This document shows, piece after piece, positions 45,538 to 57,411 of a stretch of 64,000 bases of DNA. The stretch spans positions 20,742,574 through 20,806,573 of the forward strand of contig OX579633.1 in the NCBI GenBank assembly GCA_951230915.1, written 5' to 3'. The notes below the pieces were generated by a model that was given only the letters and a program-made list of their open reading frames with translations, did no database searches and was not told the origin of the DNA. Position numbers and translations under genes: made by a program. Position 1 is the first letter of the stretch. Each line of letters begins with the position of its first letter. The stretch is from Antitrichia curtipendula (taxonomy: Eukaryota > Streptophyta > Bryopsida > Hypnales > Leucodontaceae).

Positions 45538-47134
45538 TTAACCCCTAAAGTTTAAAGGTCATTATTTTGGGGTCAAAAACACTCACAATTACCATTTTCA
45601 AGGGAAACAATAAAAATTTAAAGGATTTGTTTCTTTTGAATATCTAACCGTAGGATCTTGTATTAGACTAGTATGATCATGTTTGGAAGAAATTTCAAAA
45701 ACTTTGATTGTTTCTAGTACAAGATATAAGCATTTAAAGTGAATAAAATGAATTTTTTGCTCCTAATCTAACTAGGTTATAAGGCTTTGAATCCTTTCAA
45801 CTTAAAATTCTTGCACAAAAGATTGTGGATTTTAATTTTTTTATGCTGAAGAATTGAATTGGGAGTTTGGAAATTTAAAATAAATAAATAAATGTGATTT
45901 TCATTCTTTAAAAAATGGTCAAGGGTCATTGCAAGAAACACGGACCAATTTTTGCAACGTTTGTTACAATACTTGTTGTACTATGACCTGTTGAAAAAAA
46001 TATTTAAAAATAATTAAAATAATAATAATTAGTATAATACTAAAGATAACATGTCACCAAAATTTGAGATCTAAAAACAATCTAGATAAAAAGTTGTTCA
46101 CAAAATAGAGTTACTATATTTTTAAAGAAATTAGACCTTAATTTGTAAAAAATAGGACTTTATGGTGATAAGATTTTATAGAAAGAATAATCTTGAAACC
46201 ATTTTCAATATTCAAAAATGCTCACACAAGGGACCCTTATTTACATGGATGTGGAGGACATAAAATAATATATTTTTAGATGCCCCTTAGTAGGTCTAAA
46301 TCCTTTTAGTGTGGCAATAGACCATAAAAATTTCAATTCCATATCATTAAATTTGGATACTCCTATTGTAATTAAAACCCCTAAACCTCAAATTGTGATA
46401 AATTATCAAAATTTTGAATAAGATGGCCAATTAATATTTTTAAATTTTGAATATTTTTTTAATTAAAAAAAAAAGGGACCATTTAATATTTCATATTCCT
46501 AGGACTTGAGATTCAAAAGTTATAGTGGAAGAGAAAAAACAACTCCCATTTGTGACTTAAAATAGGACCAATATTTCTTGCAATGACCCTTAAGGCAAAA
46601 AACAAGTACAAGATAGAGGAAAAACTAAGATTGTTGATAGCTTTAAAATGAAATTGAAATACACTAATCCCAATGGTAAACTTGTTCTAAAAAGCAAACT
46701 AAACTATGTGCAATATTTTTTAATTACTAAAATTGTTACTAAAATTGAGTTTACAAATGGATCCAATATATCATTTTCTCAAAAATTTGCTAAGATGGCC
46801 AATAAAACAAGAAGCTTCATAACTTTCATAGCACTTGTTCAAATGGAGTGAATCAAATCTTTCCACTTAGACAAAAATATAATCTATAAATGAAAATTAT
46901 ATATATAAGTTTTTATGTTTTAAGTTTGGTGCCCGCACTTGTCTATTTGGGGCTTATTGTGGCATAACCTTTGCTCCCAAGCATTCATTGAAATAAAAAT
47001 TAAATTCCCTCAAAGATAATCAATTTTCCTATCTTGAAATAAACTTTCAAAAAATCTTGCCCAAAATTGAGATCGTAGGTACCTTTCCAAACCTTCAAGA
47101 ACTCTCATGGGACTCGTGAGACTTTAGGGGTTAA
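45538..47134 (+). mobile_element. Family B TTAA element, interrupted by a family G copy
   Basis: Ends are intact: TTAACCCCTAAAGTTTAAAGG at 45538 and GTGAGACTTTAGGGGTTAA ending at 47134. Family B landmarks are AACCGTAGGATCTTGTATTAGACTAGTATG, then after the insert AAGTACAAGATAGAGGAAAAACTAAG and AACTTTCATAGCACTTGTTC. Subtracting the insert at 45919-46593 leaves about 925 bp, the normal family B size. Confidence 0.87.
45919..46593. mobile_element. Family G element nested in family B
   Basis: A 675-bp insert with termini GGGTCATTGCAAGAAA (from 45923) and its mirror TTTCTTGCAATGACCC (to 46589), flanked by TCAA and TTAA. The interrupted family B site normally reads TTAA, so a 4-bp TTAA duplication is likely, with one copy mutated. 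The TIR also resembles the CACTRCAAGAAA ends of plant CACTA elements, so the superfamily is uncertain. It is non-coding. Confidence 0.75.
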
Positions 47135-47135
47135 C

Positions 47136-48090
47136 TTAATCCCTTAAATTCCTTCACTATATTTTTTCCCAAAATGCTCAAAAACTGCCATTTTGAGCAC
47201 AAGTACCAAACTTTGCCCCCCCCCCCCCCCCCATTTTTGGACACATTTAACCATAGGATCTTGTTAGGATCTTGTAGTACATTAGTTTGAAATGATGTGG
47301 AAAAATTCCAGAATTTTCTATTGTGTGGATTGTAAGATATTAATGTTTGAATTGATAAGAATCATTTTTTGGTCCCTGCGAGAAAATCGGAGAACTGCAC
47401 TTTACAAGGTCAAATATTATGAAAAAAAAATCCAAAATGGTGATTATTCTTTGGATTCATTCTTCAGAGCAAGTTGGCTACATGACTGAAAAATTCAGAT
47501 CATTTAAAATTGTATAACATATAGAAAAAAATTTAGTAAGTAGAAAAAAGTAGAGAATGGCTCAAAACATTGAATTGTTAAGAAGTTAATTATGGAATTG
47601 AAAATGCCAATCCCAACGGTTGTAATGTTGTAATAAACAATACGCATCCTATAATTTTATTTTATTTCCAAAAATATTGAAAATTGAGTAAAATAAAGGA
47701 CTTCAAAGTTTGTTTTAAGAGTAGAGAATCCATAATTGTCCACAAACTAAAACTCCTCATAATTTTTGACTCATTGATTGATATAGAATGATTCAAATAT
47801 ATTTCTACTTATATATAAATCTAAAAAACCAATTTCAAAATTTTATTTTTGAAAAAAATGATTTTTAAAAATCTGCTTGGATTGCCCACCCAGTAAAAAT
47901 AGTGACATATTAGGCCATAACTTTTGATTCGTATTTCCAAATGTCACAAAATTTTTGTTCACATTAAAGATATTCCTCATCCATAACTTCTACTAAAATT
48001 TGGGCCTAAAATATGCAAATTTATAGTCACAAGTACCTACCCAAAATTGCTATGTTGCTCAAAATAGTAAGTTGGTCCTTTAGGGTTTAA
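47136..48090 (+). mobile_element. Family A TTAA element
   Basis: The left end TTAATCCCTTAAATTCC lies at 47136, one base after the previous element. The right end GTCCTTTAGGGTTTAA ends at 48090, giving 955 bp. It carries AACCATAGGATCTTG with a small local duplication of AGGATCTTGT, GGATTGTAAGATATTAATG, and the family A tail. A C run of about 17 lies at 47216-47232. It is non-coding. Confidence 0.83.
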
Positions 48091-48214
48091 TCCTTGAATG
48101 CTTGAGAAGGCCAAAAATGGTCTACAAATTCTAATACAATACAATATGCCTAGGCCTTAATGGGATCCACTATTCAACTTTTTATTAATTGTACGATAAA
48201 CTTATTGATATGTC

Positions 48215-48439
48215 TATGCCACATTTAACTATTTTGGATTATTCAATGAATTTTGGACTAAACATCCAAAGATAATGGGATAAAACATTGTGAGATCTCA
48301 CAATGTTTGTATAGATCTCTCAATGTTTCTACTAATCTCTTGATGTTTTAGATTATCCCCTGATGACCATCGTGAGATCTCCCGATGACCATTATTAATT
48401 ATGGACTTTCAAAAGTCCAGAAGTAGTTAAATATGACAT
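48215..48439. repeat. Inverted repeat of about 25-bp arms with internal CAATGTTT repeats
   Basis: ATGCCACATTTAACTATTTTGG at 48215 is mirrored by CCAGAAGTAGTTAAATATGACAT ending at 48439. Between them are imperfect tandem phrases around GATCTC and CAATGTTT (48288-48345). It could be a small foldback element; target duplications are unclear. The stretch just before it (from 48087) begins TTAATCCTTGAATGC, weakly like a family C end. Confidence 0.5.
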
Positions 48440-51400
48440 TTTTGCAATATGATCTAAGTTGGACAATTCTAAATGAATGACTTGCTTTCTCACTCATTTG
48501 CAGCATGTGGAGGCCCTAAATCATTTTCATTCCACTTAAGGTTGATGCACCTATTGTCAACCACACCCAATACTCAACCTGTAGGGTGCGTTATTTCCAA
48601 CCTTGGGTTGGAATTCAAGCTTGGTATGGTTTTTTTTGTCCTTGTCAAGGTTGGAACTAATAAGGTTATGACACATGTCATGAAGTAGTGAGCAAGAAAG
48701 TAGGAAGCAGTGAGCGAGAAAGTAGTTCTTGAATGACTAGAATTGGAAGACTCTAGACATTGGCTACAGGACAAGTGCACTTTTTGGCTCCCAAAATTCA
48801 CAATAATTTTAATTTTGGGAATAAAATTCTGAATTTTTTTCTATACCCATATTTCCTCTCTTCCTACATGGGAAAAAAATTCCACCACCTCGTACTCCCC
48901 ACCAACTACTCCCAAATTGCTTAAATGATAGACTACTGATGCTTCTACCTTAATGCTGACACTATTGCAATGAGGGGCAAAAGCACAAAATTGTGATTAC
49001 AATAGTAATCAATTGGTGGAAATTTGCTCAAGTGTCAGGCTTTCAGTTTAACACTTTGTTGCCAGACATACTGTACTGTATCCGAAACCGTAGGCCAATT
49101 CTGAGGCGTTAAAGGGTGAAGTCAACCTTTTGTGTTCTGGGGTGTCATCTGCAAGGTTAGCGGATTTTTTGGTCTTTCCAGGACGGGGTCTGGATGCAAC
49201 CGCTCCTTGGGCATTTCCTCTCCGAGATCTACTCCTGCAAAGCTGAAGGAATTGTTAAGTGTTCGCTTGAAGGTTCTCGAAATTTCCGCAAAAAATTGCA
49301 ATGGAAAATTGGGAAGCGAGGTTTGAGGATTTGCAGTATAATTCTGTCTATAACTTCAACTTGTGCACTTGAGGCTTGAACCCGAGGCCGGATTGACAGT
49401 GAGGCTTGATCGAACCTGCGGCTTCAAACTGATATAAAAGCTTCATGTTCAAACTTCTGAATTGATTCACAATAGTTTTTTTGCACGAAGGCTTGAGGTA
49501 CGTAGAACGAAGCTTGGATCCAAATTTTGGCTTGCTTCTGATCGGCATCTGGGCATGCAGGTCTCCGATTCAAGTCGTTGAATAGGAGACTGTAATTTGT
49601 TTCGAACCAAAACTGCAGTTAATTACCGAAAGTTCAATCCGATTTGGCACTGACAACGTATAAGGAAATACGGGAGGTTTTCAGGACTAGTGGGCTCTGT
49701 CTTGTCAGTTGCTTACGGGACAAGCTATGAGTCCAATGCAATGAAATCATCAAGTTTCTGAAAACACTACATTTCATTTGAGTGCACAACCAAAACTTGT
49801 GTACACTAGCCGTGCAAACACGTACCCGAGATGATGTGGGAGTTGAGTGAACTTCTAGCTCCTGCTCTGGTACTACTGATAGTTGTCTCTGAGACAACCA
49901 CAGGAAGCGTTTTCTGAAATTCCCTGCAGGCATTCTACTGCAAATCTCCTGCAAACAAACATATAAATGTTACAAATTGTTGTTCACAGGGAATGTGACT
50001 CTCACAGGGAAATGTGAGACTAGAAACTTTAAGGGAATTTTAAAGGGGAAATCTGTGCATTTTTGAGTGTTATGTAAAGATGTCCCCACCTCAAAATCAA
50101 CTCAATTTTTGAAATTCAATATTCTAGAATGTAGATTGAGGCCTCTAAAATATAATTGTAATGTAGATTTTAGTTTGCATAATCAATACATTTTGTAGGT
50201 TTTGGAAATTGAAATCTGACAGGTTTGTAGATTTTGAGTTTCCAATCTTACTGATTTGTACATTTCAAAATTGTTAGTGTAGACCAATTTCTAGATTTCA
50301 AAATATTAGTAATATGTAGATTTCATTTGTTTGAACAATTTATAATTTTATGTATTGTAAAATTTCTAAGATTCTAAAATGTTCCAACAATAGATACGTT
50401 AGATTTCTATAAAAGGAATACATTGTCTTGAAGGTTGACAACTTACAAGTCTTATGTGACCAACCTCACGGTACCCTTGACAAACAACTTGCATCTCCTA
50501 AAATCTACCAAATATTAGGTGGAAACAACGTAAAAATGTAAGATGTGTCAATGTGTTGTTCAAGATCTACCGATTTAGATTGCACACCGAGGTTTTGGGG
50601 AAAATTTATGAAAATCCTTGCAAAGAAAATCCACAATTTCCTTTTGCATAGAAATTCTTTGAAAGATCCCTCCATGATGACATTAGAACACATGGAAACA
50701 TAGAAACAAAAAAAAACTTGCACGAAAAAATTGAAAATCTCCAAAATAGTAGCAGGGAATTCCAAAAAGAGTCCGCTGTGAACGTAGTGGATGGAAATTT
50801 TTGTGAATCTGAAAGCTCAGTCTACCATTGATGATCATCTGTTTGTGGCTCACTATCACCGTTCGTAGCTTTCATCAACAAAGCATGTACGCCGGGGGGA
50901 GCATTGCCATCATTGACTGCCCATAAGTCCCGAACATGCTGCGGCTTGATTCATTTGTGGTCGTTGACCATACCACTCATCAATCTGGTCACAGAGCTCG
51001 CTCTTCGGTGAACGTCTTCGGCAAGCCTAGCTTCAGCGAAGTGCTCAACTGCGCACAGCTCGATCTCAATAATCAAGTGTACTAGCTCCTTCCTGATTGC
51101 ATGAGCGCGTGGAATTCACAATCCGTTAGTAATCGGGCATCAGTTGGTCTCACTTCGCCTTACATGTCGGACCGTTACGCACGCAAGGACTGTGTCACAC
51201 CGGCTTGCATTTCGAAACACAAAAACCACTTGCTTGAATTGCATTCCGTCCACCTACAGCATCTAATTAATTCTTCCATGGAAAATTCCTTCTTTGCACT
51301 TATGAGAGCGGACCTCTCTTCGGTAGATCAATTGGGTTGCCGATCTTTCTGTTGTCTTGGGCATGATGCAGGTGTGGGAGCGGGAGGACTTGGACGCTTT

Positions 51401-52545
51401 CTAGATCTACGAGCTGCTCGATGAGGTACTGTACTCTGCCAGTGGGTGAATTCAACTGCAAGTTGGCAAGTATAATACCACCTGCACAGGCTAACTTTTG
51501 GCATCTAAAGTTTTGGATTGAGAGGGAACTACAGTTTCTACAGAAATTTGACATATATATTATTATCAGTCCAGTGAGGAAATTGGAGTTGGCAGTCAAC
51601 GGCAGAATGCGTGGGACTAGGAATATATCGTCCCACAGGATCGTGCGGCAAGGCGGTTCTCCAGAATTTTTGATCTACGCACCAGTGAGTACAAATTAAG
51701 AAGTGGGTCGACGACTGTGGCGACAGCCATGAATTACAGAATCTTCTTGAGAATCGAAGACAAAGACACAGAGGTGGTGAACCAACGGTGATGAACTGCA
51801 AAGTCGATTGGAAAAGAGAAAAGCTGAAGGAGCCGTTGATACAGCAAATTAAAGCAGATGGAATGCCAACGATGATTGAAAAGTTCACCTCGAGATTGCA
51901 ACAGAACTCAAGTACAAATCACTCTGAAAAGTGTGCGTAGGGAGAATGTTTAGTTGACGTATGTTGTGGAATCCCTTTGGTGACCTACACAACGCTTTTT
52001 TTTCACAACGAAACTTTTGTGGGAACCATCCATAGATAAGGTAGGAGGTCCATAAAATCGCTCACCTAAGCGCTCTAACTGAATTTTGAGGAGGTGAAGC
52101 TTCTTGAAATATTTATCAGTCAATTTTCCTTGAAAAACAAGTGGAATTGGCATTTAACCCAAGTCGTTTCATATTTTTTTGAAGCTTTGTGGAATTAATT
52201 ATTAAATTTTGAAGTTGAAATGGATCTAAAATTGCCCATCCTCTAAAATGTACATGTTTGTATGTAGCTGAAGGCTATAAACAAGCAACATGTACAAATA
52301 ATGTACATTTGAGGAGGTGGGTGGTTTTAGAACTTGTGTGTTTTTAGGAACTTCTACTTTAGGAGCAAGATTGCATTTTCAAGACCTTTGAGCTTACGGA
52401 AGACAAAATTTGCTTTCAAGTGTAACGAACATAATAGATTCCTCAAAATAAGTAGGGCGTGGCATGATAATGCTTGTTTCAATTTCATTTAGGCATGCTT
52501 TGTCTGAACTAGTCGTAAAGAAGACACTCTGCAATGATCCATCCA
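48440..52545. other. GC-richer unique region with unrecognised open frames
   Basis: About 4 kb of mixed composition, clearly less AT-rich at 49100-50000 and 50760-52000 than the MITE-rich DNA around it. Frames of 60-116 codons occur on both strands (for example 51421-51699 plus, 51538-51888 minus, 49634-49954 minus). None shows a domain I recognise. Some may be exon remnants of a decayed gene or a retroelement. I could not join them into a model and do not call a gene. Confidence 0.35.
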
Positions 52546-52774
52546 TTGACCTTTAAAGGATGGACTAGTGACTATGGACATCATCCCTTTGATTATTGTG
52601 TGAATTATTCGCTTAAAATATTACAAAAGCACTTATTGGAAGTTAAAGTATATAGAAGTCTTCCCCTTTTCATAACAAAATTTCAAGGATGAATAATTGC
52701 ACTTTTGTCCTATTAGAAGGATTCTTAGTCATCCATCGAATAAAAAAACGTCCTTGTCAACGTATAAAGGTTAA
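52546..52774 (+). mobile_element. Family D TTAA element (short)
   Basis: A 229-bp element from TTGACCTTTAAAGGATGG (TTAA now TTGA) at 52546 to CGTATAAAGGTTAA ending at 52774. The interior shares GACATCATCC, CACTTATTGGAAGTTAAAG and AGAAGTCTTCCCCTTTTCA with the copy at 43843. It is non-coding. Confidence 0.75.
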
Positions 52775-52949
52775 TTTAGGTTGTTTTGTTTTATTTTCTT
52801 TGTTACGTTGAGATCTCTTGGACTGTGCATCCACCGATTGCGTGCTTGATACCGTCGGAAAGCTCTTGACAAGGAAGGATGCACAATCTTGTTTTTGTAG
52901 CATTTGGACCTACTGTGTGAAAGTTATTGAATTTTGAAGTGTTTATGAA

Positions 52950-53645
52950 CTAACCTTTGTTTGGACTATATTTTTACCAAAAATGCTCCCAAACTGCCAT
53001 TTCTGGTACAAAAAGTACCAAATTTAGAATTAAAAAAACAAAACTTTTGTACCTATAGGATCTTGTAGAACGCTTATTTGAAAAGATGTGGAAAATTTTC
53101 AGAAATTTGCACCATGTAGATTGCAAGATATTAATGTTTGAAATGACAAAAATTCTTTTTTTGTTCATGCAAAAACTGGGTAGCTACACTTCACAAGGTC
53201 ACATTTGTATGAAAAAATGTCCAAAATGGTGGTGCTTCTTTGAATTCATTCTCCAAGCAAGTTGGCTACATGCTCAAAAAATTTCAGATCATTTGGAATT
53301 GTACAACATATCGGAAAAAAAATAGTAAATAGAAAGAAACAGATAATGATTTAAAATACTAAATTGTTAACAATTTATTTATGAAATTAAAAAATAACAA
53401 CTCTATGGTTGTAATGCTGTAATAAACAATATATCTTATTTTTTAATTATTTTCCAAAAATATATAAAACTGAGTTAGAAATAAAGGACTTCAAAGATAA
53501 TTTTAGAATAGAAATTCCATAACCACCTGTAAAGTCCTATAAACTAAAACTTCTCATAACTTTCATTTCATTAATCAAAATGGAATGAATCAAAACTTTC
53601 CATGCATATATAAAATTTGAAATTGGTTCTTTTATTTTTATTTTG
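52950..53645 (+). mobile_element. Family A element, right end truncated
   Basis: The left end is degenerate (CTAACCTTTGTTTGGACTATATTTTTACC at about 52950). Landmarks follow: CTATAGGATCTTGTAGAACG, a GTAGATTGCAAGATATTAATG block and CAAAGTAGAATTCC-like blocks, ending after AAATTTGAAATTGGTTCTTTTA near 53637. The rest of the right half and its TTAA are missing. Confidence 0.7.
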
Positions 53646-54185
53646 AATGTAGCAATAACACAAAGCATATAGTAGAAGTGATGCTTATTGATTTGCCGAA
53701 GTTTGAAAAGACTAGAGCATTGAGGCCTCACCCTTACTAACCAAATTTGGTATGCTCAATTAATTGTGAAGGGCCCTCAATTTCCCTTTCCTTCACCTTG
53801 GCTCATTAAATACAACCCATAAATAGTTGAGTGATTATTCATCAAGTAGAATAAAGGAAACAACTAAATTTAGAATAAACAATGATTTCAAAGGCCATTC
53901 CTTGACACACTAGGATTGAGTGTCAAGAAAATATTGTGAAGAACCCATAATACTTTTTCATCCACATTTGAAGGGTGGTAGACCCCTAGCGTATAAGGGT
54001 GGCTATGCTCTTATTTGTTAGTTTTTAGTTTTAGCAAAAGCTAGATGAGCACGTACTTTAAGAACCAGAACACTTCAAAATGAAGAGTCTACCTCTTGTA
54101 CATTATTGGTGCCATTTGCATAGTTACATGTAATTATATATGGAATCCATATGAATAGGCCCTTAGTCCAAAGGATTGAACTTAA
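53646..54185. other. Spacer, no gene seen
   Basis: AT-rich with short frames only. No element ends are recognised. Confidence 0.35.
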
Positions 54186-54189
54186 TAGG

Positions 54190-54978
54190 TGTTTGCAAGA
54201 AACAGTGGTACTTAACTTACGTCACGTAGAGAGTGTCAAAGCTTATTTCCTTCGCAATAACTTTTGAAGCATAACTTGCATGAACTTAAAATTTTGACTG
54301 CAGATGGATTGCTTTTGATTGTAATTTTATCTCATATTTTTTAGAAACTAAAAAAATATATATTTATAAATAAATTTTGCTAATTCATCACATTTTGAAT
54401 TTTAGTTTTTTTTAATACTATGGAGTACCCAAAAATAATAATTTAAAGCTGAAATTTCTATGGTATGCTCTCATAGTAAGTGGGCATGCTCCTACCAAAG
54501 GGCATCTATAAATGTATTATTTTATATTCTCCATTTTTGTTCAAATAGGGCTCCATTGTACACATATTTTTGAAAATTGAAGATGATTTCAAGATCATTC
54601 TTCTGGTGAAATCTCATCACCATTAAGTCCTCATAAATGGCTAATTTTTACTTTTTTGTAAATTACTTTTTCTATTTTTGACAAATAGAAATGTCAAAGT
54701 GTCTATTTTAATAAAAAAATTGTTATTCCATTTGGAGAATAACTTTTGCCCTGTTTTTTCTGGATCTAAAATTTTGTTGGTATATTTTTTTTAGTATTAT
54801 ACTAATTACATATTTTTTATTTTATTTTTAAATAAATTTTCCTAAAGGTCATAGTATAGGGAGTACTAGCCAAATTTAGGTCAAAGTGGAACAAAATTGA
54901 CAAGCCATTCTTGCAATCATCCTACCTTTTTTATCTTCTATTTTGATGGCCAATGATCTTCCACTTCAATCTCCCATA
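54190..54978 (+). mobile_element. Family G element copy
   Basis: It starts with GTTTGCAAGAAACAGTGG near 54190 (a degenerate family G terminus) and continues with CATAACTTGCATGAACTTAAAATTTT, then blocks ACTATGGAGTACCCAAA, GTGGGCATGCTCCTACC and GAAATCTCATCACCATTAAGTCCTCA, all in the same order as the two copies that follow. The right end abuts the next copy and is not precisely defined. Confidence 0.55.
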
Positions 54979-56118
54979 GGATCACTACAAGAAACACTTG
55001 TCCAATTTTCCGTCACAATTGGAGTAATGTTGATACCATCCATTGTAACTTTTGAAGCACAAGTCCAATGAACATGAAATTTTTATTGGAGATGTCTAAC
55101 TCGATGGTAATCAGATCTTTTTTTCTTTTCTTTTTTTAATTTAAATTTTATTTATATTTAAAAGTCAATTCTATTAATTTGTTACACTTTGAGGTTTAGG
55201 AATTTTCACTATGTTTGGTGTACCCAAATTGAATGATCTGGAGTTGAAATTTTGGTGGTCTATTCCCACACTAGGTGGGCATATGCCTAACAAGTAAAAA
55301 ATTTAAATATATTATTTTATATTTTCTAGGTCCATGCAAATAGAACTCCCTTGCATGAGCACTTATGAACGTTGAAGATGGTGTCAACTTCATTTTTTTG
55401 GTGAAATTTGATCACCATCAAGTCCTCACAAATAAACAATATTTTTAGTTTTTTTTGTTCATGATTTTTTTATTAATTTATAACTCATTGTTTCTATTTT
55501 CTAAGATGATATTTTTTAACTTTAACTTTGTACTTTTATTTTCTATTTCTATTCTTCATCTTTGACTTTTTTCATTCCTAAATTTTTTACTTGAAGGTGT
55601 ATAAAAAGGCCAAATAATGATTATACATGTTCATTTATATATTTCTATATCATTCTTCCAGTTGTTGATGCTTGTTTAATTTTGATATCCATCTTAATAT
55701 CCACATTTTATTTCCTAGACCAACATACAACACATGCTATAAAGCAATGCTATTATTATGCAATTTTTGTCAATAGCTAGTGGGAGGTCTATTAAAATGT
55801 ATGATATTAGGCAATCCATATTAGAAGTAGATACAAGAAGCCACACAGATACAACAAGATTTTTTCTAGCAATAATTGCTCTAATTGTTATTGCATTGAA
55901 AAATGATTATCTCTATATAATGTGATAACAACTAGAGCAATTGTTGTTGGAAAAAATCTTGTTGTATCCGGGGGCTCCTTGTATATCTACTTCTAATATG
56001 GATTGTCTAATATCGTACATTATAATAGGCCTCCAAACAATTGTTGATAGAAATTGCATCATAGTAGCATCGCTTCATAGCCCGTGTTCATGTCCTGACC
56101 TAGACATTCATGTCACAT
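54979..56118 (+). mobile_element. Family G element copy carrying a large hairpin
   Basis: It starts GGATCACTACAAGAAACAC at 54979, close to the family G terminus and to CACTACAAGAAA ends of CACTA elements. The body repeats the preceding copy (CAATGAACATGAAATTTTTATTGG, GTGTACCCAAATTGAATGAT, CACCATCAAGTCCTCACAAAT). From about 55748 it runs into the long inverted repeat listed separately. The right end is not resolved. Confidence 0.5.
55748..56070. repeat. Long inverted repeat, arms about 150 bp
   Basis: The left arm (55748-55897) has landmarks GGAGGTCTATTAAAATGTATGA, CAATCCATATTAGAAGTAGAT and ATACAACAAGATTTTTTCTA. The right arm (55920-56070) contains their reverse complements in mirrored order with scattered mismatches. 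The spacer is about 20-25 bp. It is non-coding and would form a long hairpin if transcribed. Confidence 0.78.
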
Positions 56119-56873
56119 GGGTCATTGGAAGAAAGACTGATCTTATTTACCGTCACAATGAGAGTGACTTTTTTGTCATATTCTATAACTTTTAAAGCAT
56201 AAATCTTGTGAACTTGAAATTTTTATTGGAGATGTCTAACTTAATGATAATTAGATCCCTTCTTTTTTAGAAATTAAAAATATATATTTGACCCTTTAAA
56301 ATTTTTTGTCACACTATGAAGTTTAGGTTTTTTATTACATTAGGAGTCCCCAAGTTTAATGATTTGGAGCTAAAATTTTTATGGTCTATTTACACCTACT
56401 TTGCATAGTAGAAAAGCCTATTCCTACCAAAAGAAATCTAAAAATATATTATTTTGTGTCCTCTACATATGTGCACTCCCATTGTGTATAATTTTTGAAC
56501 AACAAGATGGTTGTAAGATCAATATTTTAATGAAATCTCATCACTATGAACTCTTTTCAAATGGCCAATTTTTGGTTTTAAGAGAAAAAAAATTCATTTT
56601 TTTTACAAATTGAAATGTGAAACTAGAGTGAAGGTACCTATTTTCAAGAGATTTTGCACTTTTCTAGTTTTCCTACTCAAAGAATTTTTCTATGCTTTTC
56701 CTTCCTCGGGCACCTTTTTTTTAAAGGTTTAATACATTAAACATTTTTTCACATTTTTTCACATTTTTTTCACATTTTCTTAAAATTGTTTTTTTAATTC
56801 TAAAGTACTCTTGAAAAAAAGGAGTGTTGTGCAAAATGCTACAAAAATCACAAAGTCTTTCTTGCAGTGACCC
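56119..56873 (+). mobile_element. Family G element with ACAT flanking repeats
   Basis: Termini are GGGTCATTGGAAGAAAGAC at 56119 and GTCTTTCTTGCAGTGACCC ending at 56873, 755 bp, flanked by ACAT on both sides (56115-56118 and 56874-56877). The body matches the two copies before it. A 4-bp ACAT duplication is not the TTAA of piggyBac, so the superfamily is unresolved. A run of CACATTTTTT phrases lies at about 56750-56778. It is non-coding. Confidence 0.65.
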
Positions 56874-56877
56874 ACAT

Positions 56878-57411
56878 ACTCTTAAATAACATCATGATTT
56901 CTACTCAATTGGAGATGAAGACCTGTGGTGGAGAAGATTTCAATTATAAAGAATTCTTGGTCATGCCCACCCAATTCAGCCCTCAACACATTGGTTACCG
57001 CCTTCCTCAAATCTTTAGAATAATAAAAAATCTTGTCTTCATTATACACATTTTGTCCATCTAAACAAAAGTTTCATATGTCATTGAATCAAATAAACAA
57101 TTTCTAACTCTAGTTGGATATATTTGAATGAGTTGCAAATCCATATTGCTCAAAAAATGCTCTCCGATATTTTTAGCATTCAAAAATCTTGGTTGACAAT
57201 ATTTAGTGATTTTAGTTTTCACTGTGTTGAAGCAAAGTACGTAGATAATTCAAACATGGATATGAAGATGGATATCAAAATTAAACAAGCATCAATGATT
57301 GGAAGAATGATATATAACTCTTAATATAAATTTACTGCATGAACACACAAGTATATAACATGGAACTTTTTGGCTGGAGACTATACACTGGAGACTATAC
57401 ACTACAGGCAA
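56878..57411. other. Spacer, no gene seen
   Basis: AT-rich with two frames of about 65 codons, without a domain. A direct repeat GGAGACTATACACT occurs twice just before the next element (57375-57412). Confidence 0.35.
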
